Origin: Acidobacteriota bacterium
GTDB taxonomy: Bacteria; Acidobacteriota; Thermoanaerobaculia; Multivoradales; JAHEKO01
Assembly (NCBI GenBank): GCA_006227875.1
Contig: SBFI01000329.1
Span: 1 to 11,544, forward strand
Reading direction: 5' to 3'
DNA: 11,544 nucleotides
Below the pieces are notes generated by a model. It was not told the DNA's origin. It did not search any database and saw only the letters and a program-made list of their open reading frames with translations. Below, in pieces: positions 1 to 6,694 of this stretch; position 1 is the first letter of the stretch; each line of letters starts with the position of its first letter. A program made the translations under genes and the position numbers.

Positions 1-905
1 CTCTCGGCCAGAATGCTCCGACAGATCTGCACCGCGTGGTCGACGAGCAGCCGGCGAGAGACCCCGAGAGAGTCGAGATCGTCGACCTGAAGCAACCTCT
101 CGGTGGCCAGCAGCGCCCAGTGATCGGCGGGTACCCTGCTCTGACCTTTTCGGCTTTCCGCCAGATATCCCAACGCTTTGGCCGCGGCCTCGAGCCAGCT
201 CCTCGACCCCTCGTGCTCGGCGAGCATCACCAGACCAAGGGCCGCCTCGCCGGGATAGTAGAGCGAGGTCCAGCTGTCGTCCCGACCCTGTTCGGGGAAG
301 TACTTGGAGTAGAAGCTGCCATCGGGCTTCTGCATGAAGATCAGGAATTTCCCCAGGGCCGCCAGCTCGACGGCAGGTGTCGACCCCTCCTTTACGTCTT
401 CCATTCCGACCAGCGCCACCAAACCGAGGCCTGTGCCTCCGAGCTTGGCCTGGAGCGGCTTGCCGGTGAAGACGATCTCGGGTGGTGACCAGACCGCCAG
501 CAACCCCTCCCGGCCCGGGACCTCGTCGACACAGCACTCACGGAGATAGCCGGTGGCGCGCACCATCGCTTGCCGTGTCTCCTCTTTGGCCTCCCAGCCG
601 TAGTACATACCCAATGAGTAGACGGTGCCGGCGTGGCGCAGGACGTTGTAGCTCGGCTCCGGCTCGAATGCAGGATCGACGCCGGCCAGGTAGACAAAGC
701 GGCCATCCGGCCCGGTGGCGCGCAAGAGATAACCCCCTGCCGCCTCGATGGCTCCCCGCACCTCCTCCGCGCTCGTTAGTTGTCCTGCCTGCGGTGGGGT
801 CTTTGCCCGGGCGACCGGCTCTTCTTCGCCGGCCGACGCACCGGTCCCAGCGCTGAGCGGGATCAGCATCAGACCGATCCCCACGACTGTGCGCAAGCCC
901 GTCAA
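1..905 (-). CDS. Secreted alpha/alpha-toroid-like protein, partial (C-terminus beyond window)
   Basis: The reading frame is open from the DUF711 stop to the left edge, about 300 codons with no stop, so the 3' end is missing. The N-terminus has one Arg, a hydrophobic stretch (VVGIGLMLIPL) and an Ala-Ser-Ala site, which looks like a Sec signal peptide; the protein is probably exported. The mature part has helical repeats with Gly-rich turns, such as a YNVLRHAGT segment, GGTGLGLVAL, a QKPDGSFYS turn and YYPGEAALGLVMLAE. This spacing recalls (alpha/alpha)6 toroids (terpene-cyclase-like or glycosidase-like folds), but I recognise no specific family or active site. There is no ATG near the 5' end. 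I chose TTG at 905, which overlaps the upstream TGA; TTG at 896 or GTG at 884 are alternatives. It is probably co-transcribed with the DUF711 gene. Confidence 0.75.
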   Translation of the reverse strand, partial: MTGLRTVVGIGLMLIPLSAGTGASAGEEEPVARAKTPPQAGQLTSAEEVRGAIEAAGGYLLRATGPDGRFVYLAGVDPAFEPEPSYNVLRHAGTVYSLGMYYGWEAKEETRQAMVRATGYLRECCVDEVPGREGLLAVWSPPEIVFTGKPLQAKLGGTGLGLVALVGMEDVKEGSTPAVELAALGKFLIFMQKPDGSFYSKYFPEQGRDDSWTSLYYPGEAALGLVMLAEHEGSRSWLEAAAKALGYLAESRKGQSRVPADHWALLATERLLQVDDLDSLGVSRRLLVDHAVQICRSILAE

Positions 906-2083
906 TCCAGACTCATCACAGCACAGTCGGTCAGATGGGGGTTCTCGAAGCTCACCAGATCGCCGGCACTCTTCCCCGGCACCAGGAATAGGCGAGCCGA
1001 GAGCGGCTTGTCGAGCTTGCTCGACAGTGACGCCACATCGCCAATGAGGGCCGCCACGGCATCGACCGGGCAATCACCGGCCAGCGGCACGACATCGAGT
1101 CCCGTTCCGCAGACGCTCGAGAAGAGAAGCAGCTCCTCGACACCAAACCGATTTTCGCCGGCCCGTTGCGCCAGCACCCGATCCTCGAGCACCGGCAGCA
1201 TCAGCCCCGAGTAGCCACAGGTGGTAAAGGGCAGACGCTGGAGGACCTCCGTGATCGCGGCGCACACTGTGAGGGTCGCCACACCGCCAAAGGCCACACC
1301 GCTCAGCAGCTCGATCGGTCCGGCGATGCTGTCGTCGAGACCCGGTGCCGGCGAGACGTCGATGCCCAGATACCGCACATCCTCCCGCCGAGCGATCTCG
1401 TGCGCCAGCGCCTCGACCGGTGCCAGCTCGGTCTCCAGCAAGGCCTGCAGACGTTGCTTGCCCTCGCTCAAATCCGGGGCCTCGGCAAAGGCCAGCTTCA
1501 CCAGACCGGCCGACTCCAGACCGATGCTGAACGCCTCTTCGCCATCGTGGTAGGCGACCGGGAAGAAGGGCGTGCCGGGCCGAATGTTGGCTGCCGCCGC
1601 AAAGCGGAAGTTGCCCTCGCCGCCGCCGGTGCGGCCGGCGATGAGCGCCATGGCCTCCGCCGCCGTGCGACTGGCCTCGAGGTCGACGCCCCGCTCCAGG
1701 GAGGCCACCTCGACACTGGCGCTCAAGTTGCCGGTCGCGGCTACGACCTCGGCCAACCAAGGCGCCAGATCCTCCGGGGCCGAGCCGGTGTTGACCGGCC
1801 CGACGGCGAGCAGCACACCCTCTTCGGCAACAGTGAGATCCAGCTCGCAGAGCGCCGCGAGCGCTTCGGCCCCCGACAGACCGGCGAGATAATCGGCCGC
1901 CGGCTGAGTGGCGATGCGGGTTGTCTGGACCTCGAAGCCGTTCTCTTCGAACTGTTGTCGCGCCTTGCCAAGGAGACCGATCGATGCCCGCAGGGTGGCT
2001 CTGTCGACCGGTGACTCGAGCGTCGCCCCGGCGGTAATGGTTCGCAGCCGGAACGGCCTTTGCTGACCGGGCTTGGAGTGCAT
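902..2083 (-). CDS. DUF711 / UPF0210 family protein
   Basis: 393 residues with an ATG start. The whole length matches the DUF711 (UPF0210) family. Visible hallmarks are an N-terminal RTIT segment (about residues 14-17), a central block GGEGNFRFAA followed by PGTPFFPVAYH, then SPAPGLDDSI, CGYSGLMLPVLED, SSVCGTGLDVVPLAGD and, near the C-terminus, PLSARLFLVPGK. The family has no agreed biochemical role; from memory, its solved structure (pneumococcal SP0239) has been grouped with the glycyl-radical/PFL-like fold, but I see no reason to call this a radical enzyme. No signal peptide is present, so it should be cytoplasmic. It starts 12 bases after the heme lipoprotein gene and its TGA overlaps the next gene's proposed TTG start, so the three probably share a transcript. 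I see no strong ribosome binding site. The family call is firm; the function is unknown. Confidence 0.93.
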   Translation of the reverse strand: MHSKPGQQRPFRLRTITAGATLESPVDRATLRASIGLLGKARQQFEENGFEVQTTRIATQPAADYLAGLSGAEALAALCELDLTVAEEGVLLAVGPVNTGSAPEDLAPWLAEVVAATGNLSASVEVASLERGVDLEASRTAAEAMALIAGRTGGGEGNFRFAAAANIRPGTPFFPVAYHDGEEAFSIGLESAGLVKLAFAEAPDLSEGKQRLQALLETELAPVEALAHEIARREDVRYLGIDVSPAPGLDDSIAGPIELLSGVAFGGVATLTVCAAITEVLQRLPFTTCGYSGLMLPVLEDRVLAQRAGENRFGVEELLLFSSVCGTGLDVVPLAGDCPVDAVAALIGDVASLSSKLDKPLSARLFLVPGKSAGDLVSFENPHLTDCAVMSLD

Positions 2084-2095
2084 CGCAGGCTCGAG

Positions 2096-2686
2096 CTACA
2101 GCACCTCTCCCAGCGGCATCTTGACCCAGAACATGCCTCGAAAGTCACCGACCCGGAAGCCGCGGGCCTGGTCCTGGGGGTAGAGCTCCTGGATCCTCGC
2201 CTCGACTTCCGGAGCGATGGTGATGCCGTGGCACGAGAGGCAGAACGACTCGACGTAGATCGGCTCTACATAGCCAAAGGTCCCACCACCCAGGTCGACG
2301 GCTCGAGGCTCCGCGTTCTCGGGATCCTCGAGATAGGCGGCCAGCAGCGGTTCCATCCAGGGCTCCGGAGCATTGCCCGGATTGCGGACCTTGTGACTCG
2401 TTCTGCCCATCGTCACACCCGCCTCACCGACATTTGCCGCGATCTCCGGCGCCTTCTCGCGGCAGATCTCGATCGAGGTCTCCGCGCCCTCCTCGAGCGC
2501 CCCCACCAGGGCCGCCTTGAGCTCCTGTTTGAAGGGCAGGAGATTCTCCTGGGCTCTCTCCGTATCCTCCTGGCTGATCTCAACGGCTGCGGGTTGGCAG
2601 GAGGTCGTAGCGAGTGTCAGTACCACAACCCCGATTCCCACCAGCATGTAAAGGAAAGACTCACGGGTTTCTGACGTCTGGAACAT
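2096..2686 (-). CDS. Tll0287-like (DUF3365) c-type heme lipoprotein
   Basis: 196 residues. The N-terminus has a membrane segment (about residues 12-27) ending in TTSC with Cys30, a weak lipobox, so the protein is probably exported and lipid-anchored. The rest matches the Tll0287/DUF3365 family: GRTSHKVRNPGNAPEPW (about 94-110), a single heme c motif CLSCH (149-153) and a C-terminal GFRVGDFRGMFWVKMPL block. This fold is a PAS-like heme sensor or electron carrier known from a cyanobacterial structure; the partner here is unknown. The frame is open 9 codons further upstream, but an AGGAGG 8 bases before the ATG at 2686 fixes that start. It lies 62 bases after the selenoprotein-like gene, with no clear terminator between. 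Heme attachment would need a cytochrome c maturation system elsewhere in the genome. Confidence 0.9.
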   Translation of the reverse strand: MFQTSETRESFLYMLVGIGVVVLTLATTSCQPAAVEISQEDTERAQENLLPFKQELKAALVGALEEGAETSIEICREKAPEIAANVGEAGVTMGRTSHKVRNPGNAPEPWMEPLLAAYLEDPENAEPRAVDLGGGTFGYVEPIYVESFCLSCHGITIAPEVEARIQELYPQDQARGFRVGDFRGMFWVKMPLGEVL

Positions 2687-2694
2687 CTGCTCAT

Positions 2695-2700
2695 CCTCCT
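2695..2700 (-). promoter_or_regulatory. Shine-Dalgarno site that sets the start of the heme lipoprotein
   Basis: A perfect AGGAGG lies 8 bases before the ATG at 2686. It falls inside the maximal open frame, which reaches 2713, so it argues for the shorter protein. Confidence 0.8.
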
Positions 2701-2748
2701 CTCTGATGATCATCCCCCAAGAGTGGACTCCGATGGAAGAGCTCGAAG

Positions 2749-3276
2749 CTATTCGAGCTCGACACCCAGGCCATCGGCGATTCGGTTGACAAAGGCATAG
2801 TAGGCAGTAATCGCACAGATGTCGTGGATGGCCCGGTCCTCGAACCCGACCGCGCGCAGGCCCTCCACGTCTTGCCGCACGACCTCGCTCGGTGTCTTGG
2901 TGAGCTTGACGACATAGTCGAGCATGACCCGGTCCATCGAGCTGAGCTCGGCTGTCCGATAGTCCGATGCCAGTGCCGAGATCAGCTCCTCCTGCTGATC
3001 GTCGTCGCTGCCTTTTACCTTTAAGAGCCGACGGAGACCCGCCCCGTGATGGTGGACTCAGTAGTGGCAGTCATTGGCCGCCGAGACCACCACCGCGATC
3101 ATCTCACGCTGCACCCGGGTGAGGGGACCTTTGGCGTACATCAGCTCCCGGTAGAGCTCGTAGTGCTGCTTCAGGGTGCGACTGTGAACACCGTGGATCT
3201 GGATGATGTTGTCGTGGTCGGCAACCCGATCCTCCTCGGGGATCCGGTCTTCGGGCAGATAGTCGATAAAGGCCAT
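2749..3276 (-). CDS. AhpD-like peroxidase-related selenoprotein (CxxU), TGA read as Sec
   Basis: One gene of 175 residues, stopping at TAG (2751-2749), with a single in-frame TGA at codon 73 (3060-3058). Residues 1-72 and 74-175 are the two halves of an AhpD/carboxymuconolactone-decarboxylase-like domain of the peroxidase-related type. The redox motif reads Cys70-His-Tyr-TGA73, followed by Val-His-His-His-Gly. Glu58 is 12 residues before Cys70 and His77 is 4 after position 73, the spacing of Glu118, Cys130, Cys133 and His137 in mycobacterial AhpD. I therefore read the TGA as selenocysteine replacing the catalytic Cys, giving a thiol-dependent peroxidase or disulfide-type oxidoreductase. A SECIS-like hairpin follows the TGA. 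The start is backed by AGAGGTGA just upstream, touching the stop of the glycosylase gene 10 bases away. A pseudogene with a nonsense mutation is the main alternative. The substrate is unknown. Confidence 0.87.
3031..3047 (-). promoter_or_regulatory. Candidate bacterial SECIS hairpin
   Basis: On the mRNA strand ACGGGG pairs with CUCCGU (six pairs, one G-U) around the five-base loop CGGGU. Ten bases separate the TGA from the stem and 16 separate it from the loop. A short apical stem with a G in the first two loop positions, about 16-37 bases after the UGA, is the usual description of bacterial SECIS elements bound by SelB. The lower stem is poorly paired by eye. It lies inside the coding region, as bacterial SECIS elements do. 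Confidence 0.68.
3058..3060 (-). other. In-frame TGA proposed to encode selenocysteine
   Basis: This is the only stop between the ATG at 3276 and the TAG at 2751-2749. It occupies the second Cys position of the AhpD CxxC motif. At least seven other genes in the window (stops at 902, 3287, 4427, 8449, 9119, 10211 and 11010) end in TGA, so TGA is a normal stop in this organism and any readthrough here must depend on local context. Confidence 0.85.
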
Positions 3277-3286
3277 CTCTCACCTC

Positions 3287-3940
3287 TCAGTTGATCACCG
3301 CCCGCGGCCGGCTCAGGTAGTGGTGCCAGAGCAACCGGGCGGCCACCGCTCTCCACGGTCGCCATGCGGACCCTACTTCTTCGAGATCCTCCGGGCTCGG
3401 TGTCGACGCCAGCCCCTTGACCTCCTGCGCCGCCTTTGCCAGGGCAAGATCACCGCTCGGCCAGACATCGGCGCGACGCAGAACCATCAGCAGATAAATG
3501 TCGGCCGTCCATCGGCCCACCCCTTTGAGGCTCATCAGCTCCTCGCGGGCCGCCTCGTCGCTCATCTTCCTCAGGCCCCCGATCTCGAACCGACCCTCGA
3601 CGATCGCGGCGGCCAGCTCGCGGCAGTACCCGGCCTTCTGTCGGCTGAAGCCGATCCGCTTGAGGGTTGCGTCGTCGAGGGTCAGGAAAAGCTCCGGCTC
3701 GACGGTGCCCAGCTCACCCTCCAGCCGGTCGAAGGCCGCCTTGGCCGAAGCCAACGAAACCTGTTGCTCGAGGATGATTTTGACCAGGGTGGCATACCCG
3801 GCGGGGCGACTCCAGATGGGTGGCGGCCCGTGGACCTCGATCACCGAGGCCAGCTCGGCGTCTTTCGCGGCCAGAAACTCCAACCCCTGTCCGAGGGTCT
3901 TCTTTGTCACCAGGACGGGCTGCGAGCCGGCCGCCATCAT
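3287..3940 (-). CDS. DNA-3-methyladenine glycosylase II (AlkA/MAG-type, HhH-GPD)
   Basis: 217 residues. It should remove alkylated bases, chiefly 3-methyladenine, from DNA in base-excision repair. The HhH-GPD domain is clear: a helical segment with ILEQQVS (about 56-62), the helix-hairpin-helix LKGVGRWTA (138-146) and, 18 residues on, Asp164 in PSGDLAL as the catalytic aspartate. A C-terminal WRPWRAVAARLLWHH segment (193-207) is typical. It lacks the N-terminal domain of the E. coli enzyme (about 280 residues) and is closer in size to compact MAG-type enzymes. Two ATG codons stand in tandem; the first (3940) is 9 bases after a GAGG. The gene lies 12 bases after the tRNA-binding protein gene and 10 bases before the selenoprotein-like gene, which suggests one operon. 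There is no HhH-linked FeS cluster motif, so EndoIII and MutY are unlikely. Confidence 0.93.
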   Translation of the reverse strand: MMAAGSQPVLVTKKTLGQGLEFLAAKDAELASVIEVHGPPPIWSRPAGYATLVKIILEQQVSLASAKAAFDRLEGELGTVEPELFLTLDDATLKRIGFSRQKAGYCRELAAAIVEGRFEIGGLRKMSDEAAREELMSLKGVGRWTADIYLLMVLRRADVWPSGDLALAKAAQEVKGLASTPSPEDLEEVGSAWRPWRAVAARLLWHHYLSRPRAVIN

Positions 3941-3952
3941 CGTCTCTCGCCT

Positions 3953-4306
3953 CTATCCGGCACGCGAGCCGGCCGGGACTTCAGCTTCCGGGACCGCCAA
4001 CACCGGCTTGATGCCGTCGGCATACCCGATATCGAACAGCATCCCTTCGGAAAGCTCCCCCATCATCTTCTTGGGCTCCAGGTTGACTACGAACAGTGCC
4101 TGCCGTCCTTCGATCTCGGTCGGGTTCTCCCGCTCACCCTTGATGCCGGCCAGAATCGTGCGCTGATGATCTCCGAAATCGACCTTCAACCGCATCAGTG
4201 ATCGAGATCCTTCGATCTCCTCGACCCGTTCGATCGTGCCGACTCGGATGTCGAGCTTTTGAAAATCTTCGAAAGTGATAGTTGGTTTGACTGCTACCGG
4301 CTTCAT
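3953..4306 (-). CDS. tRNA-binding OB-fold protein (CsaA / MetRS C-terminal-like)
   Basis: 117 residues, a stand-alone tRNA-binding domain as in CsaA or the C-terminal domain of methionyl-tRNA synthetase. Visible family marks are FEDFQKLDIRVGTI (about 12-25), RTILAGIKG (49-57), the NLEPKKMMGELSEGMLF block (75-91) and a PAGSRAG tail equivalent to the family's PGS end. It should bind structured RNA or tRNA, or act as an export-related chaperone if a true CsaA; the sequence does not separate these roles. It is the first gene of a tight three-gene group, after a 120-base gap. An AGGTGA sits 7 bases before the ATG and an AAGGAG lies further up. Confidence 0.92.
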   Translation of the reverse strand: MKPVAVKPTITFEDFQKLDIRVGTIERVEEIEGSRSLMRLKVDFGDHQRTILAGIKGERENPTEIEGRQALFVVNLEPKKMMGELSEGMLFDIGYADGIKPVLAVPEAEVPAGSRAG

Positions 4307-4426
4307 ACTCCAGTCACCTACTCCTTATCCGACCAGACCGCGAGGACGTTGCCCACGGGCGGCTTTCTGACACGGAACTAGATGAAGGGTACTACAGTCG
4401 GTCGGCGGCCTCTTTTGGCGGCCCGA
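4307..4426 (-). other. 120-base intergenic region, likely promoter zone
   Basis: This is one of the two longest gaps in the window. It separates the transporter gene from the tRNA-binding/glycosylase/selenoprotein group, so a promoter is plausible. I see no convincing -35/-10 pair or terminator. Two GGCCGCC copies flank an AAAAGA just after the transporter stop but pair only through GGCC. Confidence 0.35.
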
Positions 4427-6691
4427 TCAGCTGAGCATCTGCCTCAATACGACCCGGTCCTCGTCACTGGCAAAAAGAGTCGCCCCGGTCTCCATCAACT
4501 CGGTGACCACCTCTTCGACCGATCGCAGCGATCGCTCTCGCTGATGATCGCTGATATCACCGATAAAGGGCCAGAGCTTCTGTCGGACATCCTTTGGCAG
4601 GACGTGCTCCAGGAATTCGAGAGAGATGCTCCGCAGCTTCTCGTTCTCCTGGAGGATTCCTTGAAAGGCGACGCGAACCGGTTTGGGGTCGAGAACCAGG
4701 GTCAACAGTCGGAAGGAGTGTTCCAGGCTCAGCACGCCCCGGTCCCCGACTCGGTGCTCCACCAACTCGTCCGCCTCGGTGTCGAGGTCATCCAGCAGGC
4801 GCTGCATCTCCCACACCGGCCGCTCGTGACCGACCTCCGACCTGAGTGCCGCCCACACCTTCTTCTCCCACCACTCCCCGGTCGCGGCTCTTCCCTCCTC
4901 CAACCTCCTCACCAGGGCGATCGCCGAGCGGTACCTCACCTCGAACCTCCTGGTCGTCAGTCCCTCCAAAAGCGCCTGGTCGGCCAGCGGCGAGTCGATA
5001 CCCGCCAGCACCCGAGGGATTCTTCTCCGGACGACAAAATCGAAGTCATCGTCGACCAATAGCGCGGCTAGATGTTCGACGGCGGGCTCCCCCAGTGAGG
5101 TCAGGATCCACACCGCCCGGTCACAAAAGACATCTCGCGCCAGCAGCCGGATCAGCTTGGGGATGTGCTGCTCGTCCCAATCGGTACATTCATCGAGAGC
5201 CTTCGAGACGTCATCGCTCGAGCCGCTGCTGATGCGTCCCAGAGTTTTGGCCGGTTGCCTGTCGGTCGGCGAACCCACACGTCGCGGCTCGGTCGCAGCC
5301 GCCGGCGACTTTTCTCCACCCCCCGCGGGACGAACGGGTATATCCAGCCGGGTAAGGGTCGCGTTCAGCAGGTCCTTGCCATGGAAGTCGGCGTCCGCCA
5401 TCAACTGGTCTGCCTCCCGTGATCCGCCCCTCAGCCTATCCACCACGGTCTCGAAATAGACCTTCCCCATCCGTCGATTGACATAGAGGAAGGCGGAGCA
5501 CAGCGCCATGACAACTACCGACAGGTAACGCGAGGGCATGTTGCCCCAGGTAACCCAGATGAACACCACACCGGCACCGAGCCCTTCAGCCAGGCTGTCC
5601 AGCACCGTGTCGATAAAGGTCTTGGTCTTGCGTCTGAGCATCGACGGCAGAGGTACGTAGCAGACCTCCAGCACCGACCGGTGAAGGGACTTGCGCAGCG
5701 AGTTGTCGGCGCCACGCAGTAGCGTTGCCGTCAACAGGGCCGGGAAGAGGAGCACACCGACCGAGCCCATCATCAGCGCCACCGGCAGCAGGGACAGGCT
5801 GACGGCCACACCGCGCGCTGCCATCAGCCGCGAGGTCAGGAACAACTGAATGAGCAGCGAGGCGGCCCCCGTCCAGCCGTAGAAGGAGCCGAAAAAGCTG
5901 GCCAACTGCTGCTTTGTCGTCAGTGTCGCCCGCACCGCCTCCTTGAACTGATAGTCGACCAGTGTGCTCGACATGGTGGCCAACATGACGATGGTGGCGA
6001 TCATCGCCAGATGCGGTGTACCCCAAACCAGCTTCAGTCCCTCGCGGGCGGACGAAATCTTGTCTTCCTTCCTTGGCTTTTTCTCGGCTCTCGCCTCCAT
6101 ACCGGCAGGCAACAGGAGCTGGGTCAGGAAGAGCAGCCCGACCAGGGCGACGAGCATGGGCACCAGCCAGACCAGATCGAATTGTCGGGTGAGATAGCGC
6201 AGCGAGTTGCCCATCACCATGGCGCCGGCGGTGCCGCCGGCACTGATCAACCCGAAGAGCCGCTTGGCCTCGCGTAGCGCAAAGTGCTCCGACGCCACGA
6301 TCCAGAATCCCGAGGCGATGACCATGGTCCCCAGTGCCGTCCACAGGTAGAAGACCACCACCGCCGCCTCGACCTCCGAGATGACCGGCATCAGCAGAGC
6401 CAGACCCGCGGCAAAGACGATGAGACAGACCTTGACCACCCGGCGCGCGTTGAAGCGGGTAAGGGCCCAGGCAAACAGGGCCACGGTCGGCAGCCCGAGG
6501 ACGGTCGTCCCGACCGTTATATAGGGAAGCGTCTTGACATCGAAGGTGGCCAGATAGAAGGCCTCGCGCAGCGACCGGCTGAGGACGAAGGCCGCTATGA
6601 GGAAGAACGCACCAGAAAAACAGAGGAGAAGCGGTTTGAGCTCGCGGGGACGGATATCGAGCCAGTCGATCAGGTGCCGGGGAGGCCTCAT
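4427..6691 (-). CDS. NTP/NDP-exchange-type (Tlc/NTT) transporter-like protein with C-terminal HEAT-like domain
   Basis: 754 residues. Residues 1 to about 410 form about 12 membrane segments resembling the Tlc/NTT nucleotide transporter family. Visible traits are the Arg-Glu-rich SRSLREAFYLATFDVKTLPY stretch after the first membrane segment, the FWIVASEHFALREAKRLFGLISAGGTAG region and a late RKSLHRSVLEVCYVPLP segment. A linker of about 70 polar residues follows. The C-terminal part (about 490-754) is soluble and made of helical pairs such as VRRRIPRVLAGIDSPLADQALLEGLTT-type repeats, consistent with HEAT-like repeats. Such fusions occur in free-living bacteria, where ATP/ADP exchange is unproven; the substrate is unknown. 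The start lies 3 bases after the kinase stop, so the two are probably co-translated and the cytoplasmic tail is a candidate kinase target. Confidence 0.85.
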   Translation of the reverse strand: MRPPRHLIDWLDIRPRELKPLLLCFSGAFFLIAAFVLSRSLREAFYLATFDVKTLPYITVGTTVLGLPTVALFAWALTRFNARRVVKVCLIVFAAGLALLMPVISEVEAAVVVFYLWTALGTMVIASGFWIVASEHFALREAKRLFGLISAGGTAGAMVMGNSLRYLTRQFDLVWLVPMLVALVGLLFLTQLLLPAGMEARAEKKPRKEDKISSAREGLKLVWGTPHLAMIATIVMLATMSSTLVDYQFKEAVRATLTTKQQLASFFGSFYGWTGAASLLIQLFLTSRLMAARGVAVSLSLLPVALMMGSVGVLLFPALLTATLLRGADNSLRKSLHRSVLEVCYVPLPSMLRRKTKTFIDTVLDSLAEGLGAGVVFIWVTWGNMPSRYLSVVVMALCSAFLYVNRRMGKVYFETVVDRLRGGSREADQLMADADFHGKDLLNATLTRLDIPVRPAGGGEKSPAAATEPRRVGSPTDRQPAKTLGRISSGSSDDVSKALDECTDWDEQHIPKLIRLLARDVFCDRAVWILTSLGEPAVEHLAALLVDDDFDFVVRRRIPRVLAGIDSPLADQALLEGLTTRRFEVRYRSAIALVRRLEEGRAATGEWWEKKVWAALRSEVGHERPVWEMQRLLDDLDTEADELVEHRVGDRGVLSLEHSFRLLTLVLDPKPVRVAFQGILQENEKLRSISLEFLEHVLPKDVRQKLWPFIGDISDHQRERSLRSVEEVVTELMETGATLFASDEDRVVLRQMLS

Positions 6692-6694
6692 TGT

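Noticed and set aside
1166..2014. Plus-strand open frame of about 280 codons opposite the DUF711 gene
   Set aside because: It mirrors a well-supported gene, matches no family I know and is Arg/Gly/Gln-rich, as expected of an antisense frame in GC-rich DNA.
2687..2713. N-terminal extension of the heme lipoprotein to an ATG at 2713
   Set aside because: A perfect AGGAGG lies within the extension at the right distance from the ATG at 2686, and the extension puts acidic residues before the signal segment.
3058..3060. Genome-wide recoding of TGA to Trp or Gly
   Set aside because: At least seven genes in this window end in TGA at sensible positions, several followed closely by the next gene; none of the other genes has an internal TGA.
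2749..3276. Reading the AhpD-like locus as two separate small genes or a decayed pseudogene
   Set aside because: Both sides of the TGA remain in one frame without any other lesion, the active-site residues on both sides are kept, and the TGA falls exactly on a catalytic Cys with a SECIS-like hairpin after it. A nonsense mutation remains possible but is less likely.
3320..4201. Plus-strand open frame of about 290 codons across the glycosylase and tRNA-binding genes
   Set aside because: It covers two clearly recognised minus-strand genes and has no domain signal of its own.
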